64,000 nt of DNA from Humibacter ginsenosidimutans (GTDB lineage: Bacteria > Actinomycetota > Actinomycetes > Actinomycetales > Microbacteriaceae), in contig NZ_CP042305.1 of assembly GCF_007859675.1 (NCBI RefSeq), positions 868,001 to 932,000 on the forward strand. The letters run 5' to 3'. Below, piece after piece: positions 35,081 to 43,875 of this stretch. The notes beneath the pieces were generated by a model. It saw only the letters and a list, made by a program, of their open reading frames with translations. It did not search any database and was not told where the DNA came from. The stretch's first letter is position 1; each line of letters starts with the position of its first letter. The position numbers and the translations under genes are program-made.

Positions 35081-35135
35081 CAGGTCGCGATTTGTGCCCT
35101 TCTGACCGGGGAGAACGGGCACAAATTGCGACCTG
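35081..35135. repeat. 19-bp near-perfect palindromic element (REP-like)
   Basis: CAGGTCGCGATTTGTGCCC and GGGCACAAATTGCGACCTG pair over 19 bp with a single G-T wobble, around a 17-nt loop, in the 157-bp gap between convergent DUF3515 and ddl genes. It is more AT-rich than its surroundings. It may act as a bidirectional terminator, but its form suggests a dispersed intergenic palindrome. No second copy seen in this window. Confidence 0.6.
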
Positions 35136-35197
35136 AGCCAAGAACGCACCCGTGATCGAGGACGCCGCGGACGAGGACTCAGTCGCGCTGCAACGAC

Positions 35198-36286
35198 TCA
35201 GCCACGCTCCAGCGCGAGCTCGATCAGCTCGTCGATCAGAGCCGGGTAGCTGAATCCGGATGCCTGCCACACCTTCGGGAACATCGAGATCGGCGTGAAG
35301 CCCGGCATCGTGTTGATCTCGTTGATCACCCAGCCGTGATCGGTCAGAAAGAAGTCCACCCGTGCGAGGCCCGCGCAGTCGATCGACTCGAAGGCGCGCA
35401 CCGCGATGGACTGCATCTCGGCGAGCTGCTCGTCGGTGAGATCGGCCGGGCAGACCAGGTCGATGCCGGGCGCGTCGAGGTATTTCGCGTCGAAGTCGTA
35501 GAAGCCTTCGCCGGAGACGACGATCTCGCCGGCGACGGATGCCCTCGGCCGCTCCCCCGCACGCGCGCCCAGCACGCCGATCTCCACCTCGCGTCCGACG
35601 ACGGCGGACTCGATGAGCGCCTTGCCGTCCTCGGCGAACGCGACGTCGAGGGCGCCCGACAGGCCCTCGGCCGAGGTGATCTTCGTCACACCGACGCTGG
35701 AGCCCGCCCTGGCGGGCTTCACGAACAGGGGCGAGCCCAGGCCGCGCAGGCGGTCGGCGACAGCATCCTGGCTCTGCTCCCAGTCGTCTCGGGTGACGGT
35801 GATCCACGGCGCCACCTGGATGCCGGCGGCCTGGAGCACGACCTTGGTGAAGTGCTTGTCCATGCCGAGCGCGCTGCCCAGCACGCCCGACCCGACGTAG
35901 GGGATGCCGGCGAGCTCGAGCAGGCCCTGAATGGTGCCGTCCTCGCCCCAGAGCCCGTGCAGGATCGGGAACACGACATCCACCTCACCGAGCGATGTGA
36001 CCACGCCGTCGCGCTCGACGGTGAGCTCGCGGGAGCGCGTCGACTCCGGCCAGCGCACGCGGCTGCCGTCGTCGCGCACCTCGGGGAGGGCATCCGGATT
36101 CAGCGCGAAGGCCGCCGGATCGTCGCGCTCGAGCACGAAGGCGCCGTCGCGGGTGATGCCCACCGGAATGACGTCATAGCGCTCGCGGTCAAGCGCCCCG
36201 AGGACCCCGCCCGCCGTGGCGCAGCTGATCGAATGCTCGCTCGAACGCCCGCCGAAAAGCAGCACGAGGACGCGCTTGTGAGTCAT
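35198..36286 (-). CDS. ddl: D-alanine--D-alanine ligase
   Basis: Makes the D-Ala-D-Ala dipeptide for peptidoglycan. 362 aa from ATG 36286 (MTHKRVLVLLFGGRSSEHS), with AAAGGA seven bases upstream. ATP-grasp features: HGLWGEDGTIQGLLELAG, GMDKHFTKVVLQAAGI, FVKPARAGSSVGVTKI and NEINTMPGFTPISMFPKV. It has the Tyr-type loop (GFYDFDAKYL) of DD-ligases rather than the Phe-type of D-Ala-D-Lac enzymes. Its first 98 bp overlap the gpsA 3' end in another frame. Confidence 0.95.
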   Translation of the reverse strand: MTHKRVLVLLFGGRSSEHSISCATAGGVLGALDRERYDVIPVGITRDGAFVLERDDPAAFALNPDALPEVRDDGSRVRWPESTRSRELTVERDGVVTSLGEVDVVFPILHGLWGEDGTIQGLLELAGIPYVGSGVLGSALGMDKHFTKVVLQAAGIQVAPWITVTRDDWEQSQDAVADRLRGLGSPLFVKPARAGSSVGVTKITSAEGLSGALDVAFAEDGKALIESAVVGREVEIGVLGARAGERPRASVAGEIVVSGEGFYDFDAKYLDAPGIDLVCPADLTDEQLAEMQSIAVRAFESIDCAGLARVDFFLTDHGWVINEINTMPGFTPISMFPKVWQASGFSYPALIDELIELALERG

Positions 36287-37313
36287 CCGTAGTCCTTTCG
36301 CCGCGAGGCGTGTCGTCGGTGGTGAGGTGGGGGGCGAGATCCGCCGGTGCCAGCGTACCGGCAAGCACCTGCCCCACCTGGTCGACGATGGGCATCTCCA
36401 CGCCCTTCGACTTCGCGAGTGCGAGAATCGGGGCGACGGATGCCAGCCCTTCCGCGGTCTGGTTCATCTGCTTCACCACCTCGGCGAAGGCGTAGCCCTG
36501 ACCGAGCAGGCGGCCGGCGGTGTTGTTGCGCGACAGCGGCGACTGACACGTCGCGATCAGGTCGCCGAGTCCCGCAAGCCCTGCGAGGGTCTCGCGCTCG
36601 GCACCGTGCGCGACGGCGAAGTCGGTCATCTCCACGAGCCCGCGGGTGATGATCGACGCCTTCGTGTTCTCGCCGTATCCCACGCCGTCGACGATGCCGA
36701 TCGCCACCGCGATGAGGTTCTTCAGCACGCCGCCGAACTCGGTGCCGATGACGTCGGTGTTCACGAACGAACGGAAGTACGGGTTGCGGGCCGCCAGCGC
36801 CACCTCGTGCGCCGTCTCCATGCTCACCGAGGAGACCACGGCGGCCGTCGGCTGCTTCTTCGCGATCTCCAGTGCGAGGTTCGGACCGGATGCCACGGCG
36901 ATGCGCGTCGGATCGATCGGCAGCACCTCGGCGATCACCTCGCTCATGCGCAGCCCCGTGCCCTTCTCGACACCCTTCATGAGGCTGACGACCGGGATGT
37001 CCGGCGGCAGCAAGGGCTCGAGGTCGATCAGATTGTCGCGCAGGGTCTGGCTCGGCACGCAGAGGAACAACTGGTCGATGTTCGTGAGCGCCATCGCGAG
37101 ATCGGAGGTCGCCGTCAGGTTGCGGGGCAGGTTGATGCCGGGAAGGTACTGGCTGTTGCGTCGGGCCTCTCGGATCTCGCGCGCCATCTCGGGACGCCTC
37201 GCCCACAGCGTCACGTCCGAGCCGCCGTCGGCGAGCACCTTCGCGAACGTCGTTCCCCAACTCCCCGCGCCGAGCACGGTCACGCGCCTGGCCGGCGCCG
37301 GTCTAGCCCTCAA
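36189..37313 (-). CDS. gpsA: NAD(P)-dependent glycerol-3-phosphate dehydrogenase, with extended C terminus
   Basis: Makes sn-glycerol-3-phosphate for phospholipids. 374 aa from a likely TTG at 37313 (then RARPAPARRVTVLGAGSWGTTF), overlapping the plsC stop by 11 bp; GTG 37283 is an alternative. Motifs: VLGAGSWGTTFAKVLADGG, ASGPNLALEIAKKQP, EFGGVLKNLIAVAIGI and AGLGDLIATCQSPLSRN. The catalytic Lys is in the LKN block. The family normally ends near LAPHLTTDD; here about 40 more residues run through the ddl start. In the +2 frame a TGA overlaps the ddl ATG (ATGA), hinting at a lost stop. Confidence 0.92.
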   Translation of the reverse strand: MRARPAPARRVTVLGAGSWGTTFAKVLADGGSDVTLWARRPEMAREIREARRNSQYLPGINLPRNLTATSDLAMALTNIDQLFLCVPSQTLRDNLIDLEPLLPPDIPVVSLMKGVEKGTGLRMSEVIAEVLPIDPTRIAVASGPNLALEIAKKQPTAAVVSSVSMETAHEVALAARNPYFRSFVNTDVIGTEFGGVLKNLIAVAIGIVDGVGYGENTKASIITRGLVEMTDFAVAHGAERETLAGLAGLGDLIATCQSPLSRNNTAGRLLGQGYAFAEVVKQMNQTAEGLASVAPILALAKSKGVEMPIVDQVGQVLAGTLAPADLAPHLTTDDTPRGERTTDDSQARPRAAFRRAFERAFDQLRHGGRGPRGA

Positions 37314-38118
37314 AACGTCCCGTTTCCGTCTGCGAATGCGCCGCCGGATCCCAGCGCTTCTCCGGCGCCTTCTCGTCGCGCAGGATCTCGAGCTCGTGCG
37401 TGATGGCATCCATGATCGCCTCGGTGGCGCCCGAGATGACGCTCGCCGTGCGCGGCTTGCCCAGGAACTCCGAGAGGTCGACGGGCTCGCCGATCGAGAA
37501 TGTGACGGTCTTGCGGGGAAAGAGGCTGATCTTCTTCGAGTACCGGCCCATGATGGCCTGCGTTCCCCAGTGCGCGACCGGGATGACGGGGATGCCGTAG
37601 TCGAGCGCGAGCCGCGCCGCGCCCGTCTTGCCGCGCATGGGCCACAGGTCGGGGTCGCGGGTGAGCGTGCCCTCCGGGTACACGACCACGACGTTGCCGT
37701 TGTCGACGATGTGCTGCGCCTGCGCGACCGGGGCTCCTCGGCCGCCGTGGCTGCGACTGACCGGCACCTGTCCGGACTTGGACAGGAACCAGCCGACGAC
37801 GGGCACCTTGAACAGGCTCTCCTTCGCCAGGAAGTGCGGGGCACGACCGCGCCGCCAGATCATGGAGCCGACGACGAGCGGATCGATCTCGCTGTAGTGA
37901 TTGGGCGCGATGACGTAGGCGCCCTCCAACGGCAGGTTCTCCCGGCCGCGCACCTTGAACTTCGCGATCGTGCCGATCAGCGGTACCACCACCCCCGCCA
38001 TCGGCCAGAAGACGCTGGGGCGGAAGGTCTCTTTCACGAAACGGCGGCGCTTGGCCGGAGGCTTCGCGGTGTCACGTGCATCGATGGCGGCATCCGGTTC
38101 GTCGGGTGAGTTCGGCAC
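37303..38118 (-). CDS. plsC: 1-acyl-sn-glycerol-3-phosphate acyltransferase
   Basis: A 271-aa membrane acyltransferase that makes phosphatidic acid. Catalytic H-X4-D motif is NHYSEID (APNHYSEIDPLVVG), followed by FLAKESLFKVPVVGWFL and the substrate motif VVVYPEGTLTRDPD, then IPVIPVAHWGTQ. GTG start at 38118; no strong ribosome-binding site. Adjacent to gpsA, which provides its pathway's glycerol-3-phosphate, so the pair couples backbone synthesis and acylation. A basic cytosolic N terminus (PPAKRRRFVKETF) precedes one hydrophobic segment. Confidence 0.92.
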   Translation of the reverse strand: MPNSPDEPDAAIDARDTAKPPAKRRRFVKETFRPSVFWPMAGVVVPLIGTIAKFKVRGRENLPLEGAYVIAPNHYSEIDPLVVGSMIWRRGRAPHFLAKESLFKVPVVGWFLSKSGQVPVSRSHGGRGAPVAQAQHIVDNGNVVVVYPEGTLTRDPDLWPMRGKTGAARLALDYGIPVIPVAHWGTQAIMGRYSKKISLFPRKTVTFSIGEPVDLSEFLGKPRTASVISGATEAIMDAITHELEILRDEKAPEKRWDPAAHSQTETGRFEG

Positions 38119-38188
38119 CAGCCCATTATCCGTCAGGTCTCATGCGCCGCCGGGGATGCGGCATCCAGGAGCCGAGGCCGCGATGAGA

Positions 38189-38281
38189 CGAGATTGCGCA
38201 CTTCACGCTCCGAAAGGGCACTTTCGGCAGCGGAAAGACGCACTCTCGGCGGTGAAAAGGCACACCCTCGGCGAAATCTCG
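38189..38281. repeat. Structured intergenic element with imperfect 22-bp tandem repeats
   Basis: Between plsC and murA. An outer inverted repeat CGAGATT (38189-38195)/AATCTCG (38275-38281) encloses a perfect CCGAAAG/CTTTCGG hairpin (38210-38227). Three imperfect units at 22-bp spacing start at 38219, 38241 and 38263 with the pattern GCACTxTCGGC. Coding potential is absent. It lies 27 bp after the murA stop, so it could be part of the murA 3' UTR, a terminator or a dispersed repeat. Confidence 0.5.
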
Positions 38282-38307
38282 CGGGTCGGCGAGGTCTCGC
38301 GGGGTTG

Positions 38308-39678
38308 TCAGTTCTCGAGCACGAAGTCGGCGCCGAGCTGCTGCAGCTTGCTGATGAAGTTCTCGTAGCCGCGGCTGATGATGCCCACGTTGCTCACGGT
38401 GGACCTGCCGTTGGCGGTGAGTGCCGCGATCAGGTGGCTGAAGCCGCCGCGCAGGTCGGGCACCTCGACGTCGGCCGCGTGCAGCACCGTCGGGCCCGCG
38501 ATGACCGCGGAGTGGTTGAAGTTGCGCTGCCCGAACCGGCACGGATGCCCGCCGAGGCACTCCTTGTGGATCTCGATCGTCGCACCCATGTCGACGAGGG
38601 CATCCACGAAACCGAAGCGCTGCTCGTACACCGTCTCGTGCACGATCGAGACGCCCTTCGCCTTGGTGAGGGCGATCACGAGCGGCTGCTGCCAGTCGGT
38701 CATGAAGCCGGGGTGCACATCCGTCTCGATCACCACGGGCTTCAGGTCGCCACCGGGGTGATAGAAGCGGATGCCGTCGTCGGCGATGTCGAAGGCGCCG
38801 CCGACCTTGCGGAACACGTTGAGGAACGTCAGCATCTCGGCCTGACGCGCACCGCCGACGAAGATGTCGCCCTCGGTCGCCAGAGCAGCCGCAGCCCAGC
38901 TGGCGGCCTCGTTGCGGTCGAACAGCGCCGTGTGGCTGTAGCCGGTGAGGCGCTGCACACCCTCGATGCGGATGACGCGGTCGGTGTCGACCGTGATGAT
39001 CGCGCCCATCTTCTGCAGGATGTTGACGAGATCCATGATCTCGGGCTCGATGGCCGCGCCCCGCAGCTCGGTGATGCCGTCGGACTTCACCGCGGTGAGC
39101 AGCACCTGCTCGGTCGCGCCGACGCTCGGGTACGGAAGCTCCACCTTCGCGCCGTGCAGGCCGTTGGGAGCCGTCATGCGGATGCCGCTGGGCAGCTTCT
39201 CGACGACGGCACCGAAGCGACGCAACACCTCGAGGTGGAAGTCGATCGGACGATCGCCGATGCGGCATCCGCCGAGGTCGGGGATGAACGCCTCGCCGAG
39301 CGCGTGCAGCAACGGCCCGCAGAACAGGATCGGGATGCGACTCGATCCGGCGTGCGCGTCGATGTCGGCCATGTGGGCGCTCTCGACACCGGTCGGGTCG
39401 AGCAGCAGCACGCCCTCCTCGGGGCCGTCGGTGACCTTGACGCCGTGGATGTCGAGCAGACCGCGCACGACCCGCACATCGCTGATGTCGGGCACGTCGC
39501 GCAGCTCGCTCGGGCCATCGGCCAGCAGGGCGGCGACCATCGCCTTGGTGACGAGGTTCTTCGCCCCCTTCAACTGGATGCGCCCGCGAAGGGGACGCCC
39601 ACCGTTGATGGTGATCTTTTCAGCGGTCAGCCCCACTCGGGCCCCCGCCGCTTGCGCATCCTGAAGAAGAGAGTTCAC
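38308..39678 (-). CDS. murA: UDP-N-acetylglucosamine 1-carboxyvinyltransferase
   Basis: First committed step of peptidoglycan synthesis. 456 aa from GTG 39678, which overlaps the leuD stop by one base (TAGTG); the frame is open to 39711. UDP-GlcNAc-binding Lys-Asn is in IQLKGAKNLVTK (Lys40, Asn41) and the fosfomycin-target Cys is Cys138 in DLGGCRIGDRPIDFH. Further motifs: PYPSVGATEQVLL, ALATEGDIFVGG and RGGFSHLIAAL. Grouping with gpsA, plsC and ddl places envelope-precursor genes together. Confidence 0.95.
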   Translation of the reverse strand: MNSLLQDAQAAGARVGLTAEKITINGGRPLRGRIQLKGAKNLVTKAMVAALLADGPSELRDVPDISDVRVVRGLLDIHGVKVTDGPEEGVLLLDPTGVESAHMADIDAHAGSSRIPILFCGPLLHALGEAFIPDLGGCRIGDRPIDFHLEVLRRFGAVVEKLPSGIRMTAPNGLHGAKVELPYPSVGATEQVLLTAVKSDGITELRGAAIEPEIMDLVNILQKMGAIITVDTDRVIRIEGVQRLTGYSHTALFDRNEAASWAAAALATEGDIFVGGARQAEMLTFLNVFRKVGGAFDIADDGIRFYHPGGDLKPVVIETDVHPGFMTDWQQPLVIALTKAKGVSIVHETVYEQRFGFVDALVDMGATIEIHKECLGGHPCRFGQRNFNHSAVIAGPTVLHAADVEVPDLRGGFSHLIAALTANGRSTVSNVGIISRGYENFISKLQQLGADFVLEN

Positions 39679-40277
39679 TAAGCCTTCACCGGTAATGTCT
39701 TGGGCCGCCACGACTCGCGGCGGGCTTCGAATTCTGTGATCTGCGCTTCATCACGCAAGGTGAGGCCGATGTCGTCGAGCCCCTCCAGCAACCGCCACCT
39801 AGTGTAATCGTCGATGTCGAAGTCGACGGTCACCTCACCCAGCGTGGCCTTACGCTCAACCAGATCGACAGTCGCCTCTATTCCCGGGTTCGCCTCGATG
39901 GCTGCCCACAGCCTCTCCAGGTCGGCCTCGGAGATGGTGCCGGTGAGCAGGCCCTGCTTGCCGGAGTTGCCGCGGAAGATGTCGCCGAAACGCGGGCTCA
40001 GCACGGCCGTGAAACCGTAGTCGCGCAGCGCCCACACCGCGTGCTCCCTAGAGGATCCGGTGCCGAAGTCGGGGCCTGCGATGAGGATCTTGCCGTTTCT
40101 GTACGGCTCCTGGTTCAGCACGAACTCGGGGTCCTGGCGCCACGCAGAGAACAGCGCGTCGTCGAATCCGGTCTTCGTGACCCGCTTCAGGAAGACGGCG
40201 GGGATGATCTGGTCGGTGTCGACGTTCGACCGCTTCAGCGGAACCGCGACACCCGTCAGGGTCGAGATCTTCTCCAT
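39678..40277 (-). CDS. leuD: 3-isopropylmalate dehydratase small subunit
   Basis: Swivel-domain subunit that with LeuC isomerises 2- to 3-isopropylmalate in leucine synthesis. 199 aa from ATG 40277 ([20 protein letters not shown]). Conserved [31 protein letters not shown] and [15 protein letters not shown] are present. Two bp after leuC, with a one-base overlap with murA. Confidence 0.95.
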   Translation of the reverse strand: MEKISTLTGVAVPLKRSNVDTDQIIPAVFLKRVTKTGFDDALFSAWRQDPEFVLNQEPYRNGKILIAGPDFGTGSSREHAVWALRDYGFTAVLSPRFGDIFRGNSGKQGLLTGTISEADLERLWAAIEANPGIEATVDLVERKATLGEVTVDFDIDDYTRWRLLEGLDDIGLTLRDEAQITEFEARRESWRPKTLPVKA

Positions 40278-40279
40278 GA

Positions 40280-41773
40280 TCAGGCGCTCACCTTCTGCTC
40301 GTCGCGTGCGTCGGCGTTGTCGAGATCCCACGGGCTCGAGAGCGTGCCCCGGATGGCCGTGGCCGCCGCGACCACGGGCGACACCAGGTGGGTGCGGCCG
40401 CCCTTGCCCTGGCGACCCTCGAAGTTGCGGTTGCTGGTGGATGCGCAGCGCTCCCCCGGCGCCAGCTGGTCGGGGTTCATGCCGAGGCACATGGAGCATC
40501 CCGCGAAGCGCCACTCGGCTCCGAATTCCTCCACGATCTTGTCGATGCCCTCCGCCTCGGCCTCCAGGCGCACCCGCGCCGAGCCGGGGACGACCATGAC
40601 CCGAACGCCGTCGGCCTTCTTCTTGCCCTTGATGATGGACGCGAAGGCGCGCAGGTCTTCGATGCGGGAGTTGGTGCAGGAGCCCATGAAGACGGCATCC
40701 ACGTGGATGTCCTTCAGCGGCGTGCCCGCCTGCAGGTCCATGTACTGCAGGGCGCGTTCGGCAGCGGCCTGGGCGTTCGGGTCCTCGAAGCTCGCCGGCT
40801 CCGGCACGACGTCGCTCAGCGAGACGCCCTGGCCCGGGTTGGTGCCCCAGGTGACGAACGGCTCCAGCGCGTCGGCGTCGATGTTCACCTCGGCGTCGAA
40901 CCGGGCGCCCTCGTCGGTGGGCAGCGTGTTCCAGTACTCGATGGCGGCATCCCAGTCCTCGCCCTCCGGCGCGTGGGGGCGGCCCTTCAGGTACGCGAAG
41001 GTGGTCTCGTCGGGGGCGACCATGCCGGCGCGTGCGCCCGCCTCGATCGACATGTTGCAGATGGTCATACGGCCCTCCATGGAGAGGGCGCGGATGGCGC
41101 TGCCGCGGTACTCGAGCACGTAGCCCTGGCCGCCGCCGGTGCCGATCTCGGCGATGACCGCCAGGATGATGTCCTTCGCCGTGACCCCGGGACGCAGGGC
41201 GCCCTCGACGTTGATCGCCATGGTCTTGAACGGCTTCAGCGGCAGGGTCTGCGTGGCCAGCACATGCTCGACCTCGCTCGTGCCGATGCCGAACGCCATG
41301 GCGCCGAACGCGCCGTGCGTCGAGGTGTGCGAGTCGCCGCACACCACCGTGATGCCCGGCATCGTCAGACCCAGCTGCGGGCCCACGACGTGCACGATGC
41401 CCTGCTCGACGTCGCCCAGCGAGTGCAGGCGCACGCCGAACTCGGCGCAGTTCGTGCGCAGCGTTTCGATCTGCGTGCGGCTCGTGAGGTCGGCGATGGG
41501 CTTGTCGATGCCGATCGTAGGCGTGTTGTGGTCCTCGGTGGCGATGGTGAGGTCGGGACGGCGGACGGGCCGCCCCTCTGCACGCAGGCCGTCGAACGCC
41601 TGCGGGCTCGTCACCTCGTGCACCAGGTGCAGGTCGATGTAGATCAGGTCGGGGCTGCCGTCGTCGCCCTTGACGACGAGGTGGTCGTCCCACACCTTCT
41701 CGGCCAGCGTGCGGGGGCGCTTCACGTCGGCGACGGCGTCGTCGCGACGCACTGCATCGGATGCGGTGCTCAT
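40280..41773 (-). CDS. leuC: 3-isopropylmalate dehydratase large subunit
   Basis: Aconitase-family catalytic subunit with a [4Fe-4S] cluster. 497 aa from ATG 41773 with AAGGAGAG upstream. Cluster ligands: Cys in [14 protein letters not shown] and the Cys pair in [14 protein letters not shown]. Substrate motifs [23 protein letters not shown] and [17 protein letters not shown] are intact. First gene of leuC-leuD-murA; the 204-bp upstream region carries a possible operator. Confidence 0.95.
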   Translation of the reverse strand: MSTASDAVRRDDAVADVKRPRTLAEKVWDDHLVVKGDDGSPDLIYIDLHLVHEVTSPQAFDGLRAEGRPVRRPDLTIATEDHNTPTIGIDKPIADLTSRTQIETLRTNCAEFGVRLHSLGDVEQGIVHVVGPQLGLTMPGITVVCGDSHTSTHGAFGAMAFGIGTSEVEHVLATQTLPLKPFKTMAINVEGALRPGVTAKDIILAVIAEIGTGGGQGYVLEYRGSAIRALSMEGRMTICNMSIEAGARAGMVAPDETTFAYLKGRPHAPEGEDWDAAIEYWNTLPTDEGARFDAEVNIDADALEPFVTWGTNPGQGVSLSDVVPEPASFEDPNAQAAAERALQYMDLQAGTPLKDIHVDAVFMGSCTNSRIEDLRAFASIIKGKKKADGVRVMVVPGSARVRLEAEAEGIDKIVEEFGAEWRFAGCSMCLGMNPDQLAPGERCASTSNRNFEGRQGKGGRTHLVSPVVAAATAIRGTLSSPWDLDNADARDEQKVSA

Positions 41774-41916
41774 GGTTGTCGATCTCTCCTTGCGTGTGTG
41801 TGCGGGAGCTGCTCCCGTCTGTTCAGCCACGAAAGAACCCCGCGACGAGTGAGGCCTGAAGGATTAGGACTCGCCGCGGCGGCTAAGGAGAAGGGAGACG
41901 AACGCCACGATTTCAG

Positions 41917-41935
41917 GGTACCACTGTGGGATACC
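41917..41935 (-). promoter_or_regulatory. Candidate operator upstream of leuC
   Basis: On the minus strand GGTATCCCACAGTGGTACC is an interrupted palindrome: GGTA-TC-CCAC-A-GTGG-TACC (two 8-bp half sites with a 2-nt bulge). TACCCT next to it could be a -10 box. It lies about 145 bp before the leuC ATG. leuCD in Actinobacteria is commonly controlled by an IclR-type regulator (LtbR/NdgR); I infer such a site but cannot confirm the motif. Confidence 0.35.
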
Positions 41936-41977
41936 AATATTCGAACCCGTACGGATGCCCGCTCGACGGCGTGCGCT

Positions 41978-42565
41978 TCACCCCGCGAACGCCACGAGGC
42001 AGAGCGCGGCGAGGCCGGCAATCGTCACGGCGCACGCGCCAGCCAGCCAGGCGAGCGCGACGAAGCCCGTGCGCCGGGACGCGCGGCGCACCGAGGGCAG
42101 GCCCGGGGCATCCGCCCGTGTCGCCCGCTCGCCGCCGACGGCCCCGACCGGCGTGCGCGGCGGAGCAGGAATGGGGCGGGGCCGGTACGCCTGCACCGCG
42201 TCGACTCCGACTCCGGTCGCCGCGTTCGCCGACGGAGCGATTCGGTCGGGCAGCGCCACCCGCATCGCGCGGGTCGCGGCGGCCGCCGTCGACGACCGCG
42301 TCAACGCTTCGGCCGCGGCGCGGCCGGGCCGCACCACCGTCGCGTCGCTCGCCACCCCGCGCACGACTGTCTCGTCACCGAGGTCGGCACGCATCACGGT
42401 CTCGTCGTCCCCCGTGGGGAGCCCGGCCGGAGCAGCGACGCCGGGGCCGGCATCCACCGCGGCCTCGACTGCGTGCTCGGCGCGCGGACGCCGAACGACC
42501 ACGGTGCGGTCGTCGTCGAATCGAGGCACCACGATCGTGTCGTCGACCTCACGGGCCTCGTTCAT
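41978..42565 (-). CDS. Tail-anchored protein with repeated Asp-x-Thr-Val motifs
   Basis: A 195-aa protein of no recognised family, ATG 42565 in an ATGA overlap with the FHA gene. The first 80 residues carry five similar motifs: DDTIVV (Thr10), DRTVVV (Thr21), DETVM (Thr56), DETVV (Thr66) and DATVV (Thr76). The middle is Pro/Ala/Arg-rich and one C-terminal helix (about 172-192) anchors it with a minimal tail. The Thr motifs resemble kinase phospho-acceptor/FHA-docking sites; this is inference. Last gene of the 22-kb locus. Confidence 0.75.
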   Translation of the reverse strand: MNEAREVDDTIVVPRFDDDRTVVVRRPRAEHAVEAAVDAGPGVAAPAGLPTGDDETVMRADLGDETVVRGVASDATVVRPGRAAAEALTRSSTAAAATRAMRVALPDRIAPSANAATGVGVDAVQAYRPRPIPAPPRTPVGAVGGERATRADAPGLPSVRRASRRTGFVALAWLAGACAVTIAGLAALCLVAFAG

Positions 42566-43875
42566 CCGATCACCCGCTTCAACACGACGCCCAGCTCCCC
42601 CAGCAGCACACGTGCGCCCACCCGTGCCGGTGTTCCCGGATCCACGGGATGCTCGACCCCTGCTTCGTCGACGAGCACGGTTCCATTGGTGGAGGCGAGG
42701 TCGGCGACCGTCCATTCGTCGCCGTCGAGCAGAAAGAAGGCGTGCTGCTTCGACAGCGTCTTGGTGTCGTCCTCGAGAGCCAGGTATTGCACGCCGCGCT
42801 CGTCGCCTTCCGGGCGCCGTCCCACGACCACACGGCCGCCAGTGAGCTCGTGCGCGGCACCGAAATCAGTCGTGAGGTGCCACCGCGGCCTGCGCCGGAC
42901 CACGACAATGGTCTCGTCGTCGTCCGGCCGCTCGATCAGCGGCGCGGAACGCGGGATCACCACCGTTCCGGTGTCCGTCGGCGGCTCGGCCGGCACGCTG
43001 AGAGGCGGAGCCGTCCTGGGTGCCGTCTCGTCGAGCTCGTCGGAAGGCTCGACGATCACCGCGGTCGCCGCGGGAGACAGCGGCTTCGGCGCCCACGGCC
43101 GCTGCGCATCGGGTGCCACGGACGTCCACTGCTGCTGCGTCACCGGGGGTCCTGGCGTCCACGGCTGCTGCGGCTCGGGTGGCACCCACGGCCGCAACTC
43201 CGGCTGCTGCGCCTCCGGCGGCTGCCACTGCGGTCGCTGCACCGTCCCCCAGCGATCGGCCGCCGGGCTCCGCCCGTACGCGGGCGTCGTCACCAGCGGC
43301 GGCGGCTCCCAGGCAGGTGCTGGCCGCGGGGATCGGGCCGCGAGCCCGCTCGATGGCGACGGACCGCCCGGTGGGACAGGAGGGGGCTGAGTGCCCTGCA
43401 CGGCAGCCTGCGTCGGGCGAGTGTCGAAGGGTGACTTCGCCACGGCATCCGGTGCGACGGAGTTCGGCGCGAACGACGGCGAGACATCCGTTGAACGACT
43501 CCAGGCCAGAACGCTCGCCCACACCGGCGGGAGGAACACGGCGAGCACCGTCATGCCCGCTCCGCGCGAGAACGCGCGGTTGACCCTGTGCACGGCGAGG
43601 ATCAGCAGGCACACACCGAACAGGTCGGCAAGGGGAACGAAGAGCAGCACGACCAGCCAGGGCGAGATGCGCCCCAGGCGCAGGATCTCCGCGACGTTCA
43701 GCACGGGCACCCACGCCCGCCACCGGTCGACCCCGCTTCTGAAGAACACCCGCGAGAGCGCCGCCGCGAGCCAGACGTAAGAGCCGACAGTGACGACGAG
43801 GGTCACTGCCCCCAGCACGATCGCCGGCATCGCCGACTGCGACACGGCCGCCACAGACTCTGCCACCGCACTCAT
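42562..43875 (-). CDS. Membrane protein with N-terminal helices and C-terminal FHA domain
   Basis: A 437-aa protein. Three to four N-terminal helices (MPAIVLGAVTLVVTVGSYVW, SPWLVVLLFVPLADLFGVC, GAGMTVLAVFLPPVWASVLA) in the first 125 residues resemble DUF5684-type small membrane domains. A ~180-residue Pro/Gln/Trp-rich linker follows, then the FHA domain (about 340-437): VVVGRRPEG, LSKQHAFFLLDG and LASTNGTVLVDE, with the phospho-Thr-binding Arg, Ser and Asn. Just before it are TGTVVIPRS and DDDETIVVVRR, possible phospho-sites. ATGA overlaps on both sides couple it to the transglutaminase-like and motif-repeat genes. Confidence 0.85.
   Translation of the reverse strand: MSAVAESVAAVSQSAMPAIVLGAVTLVVTVGSYVWLAAALSRVFFRSGVDRWRAWVPVLNVAEILRLGRISPWLVVLLFVPLADLFGVCLLILAVHRVNRAFSRGAGMTVLAVFLPPVWASVLAWSRSTDVSPSFAPNSVAPDAVAKSPFDTRPTQAAVQGTQPPPVPPGGPSPSSGLAARSPRPAPAWEPPPLVTTPAYGRSPAADRWGTVQRPQWQPPEAQQPELRPWVPPEPQQPWTPGPPVTQQQWTSVAPDAQRPWAPKPLSPAATAVIVEPSDELDETAPRTAPPLSVPAEPPTDTGTVVIPRSAPLIERPDDDETIVVVRRRPRWHLTTDFGAAHELTGGRVVVGRRPEGDERGVQYLALEDDTKTLSKQHAFFLLDGDEWTVADLASTNGTVLVDEAGVEHPVDPGTPARVGARVLLGELGVVLKRVIG

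Noticed and set aside
40388-43390. 1000-codon plus-strand frame opposite leuC, leuD-side and FHA genes
   Set aside because: Antisense of well-supported LeuC and FHA coding sequence; no domain, Arg/Gly/Ala-rich composition.
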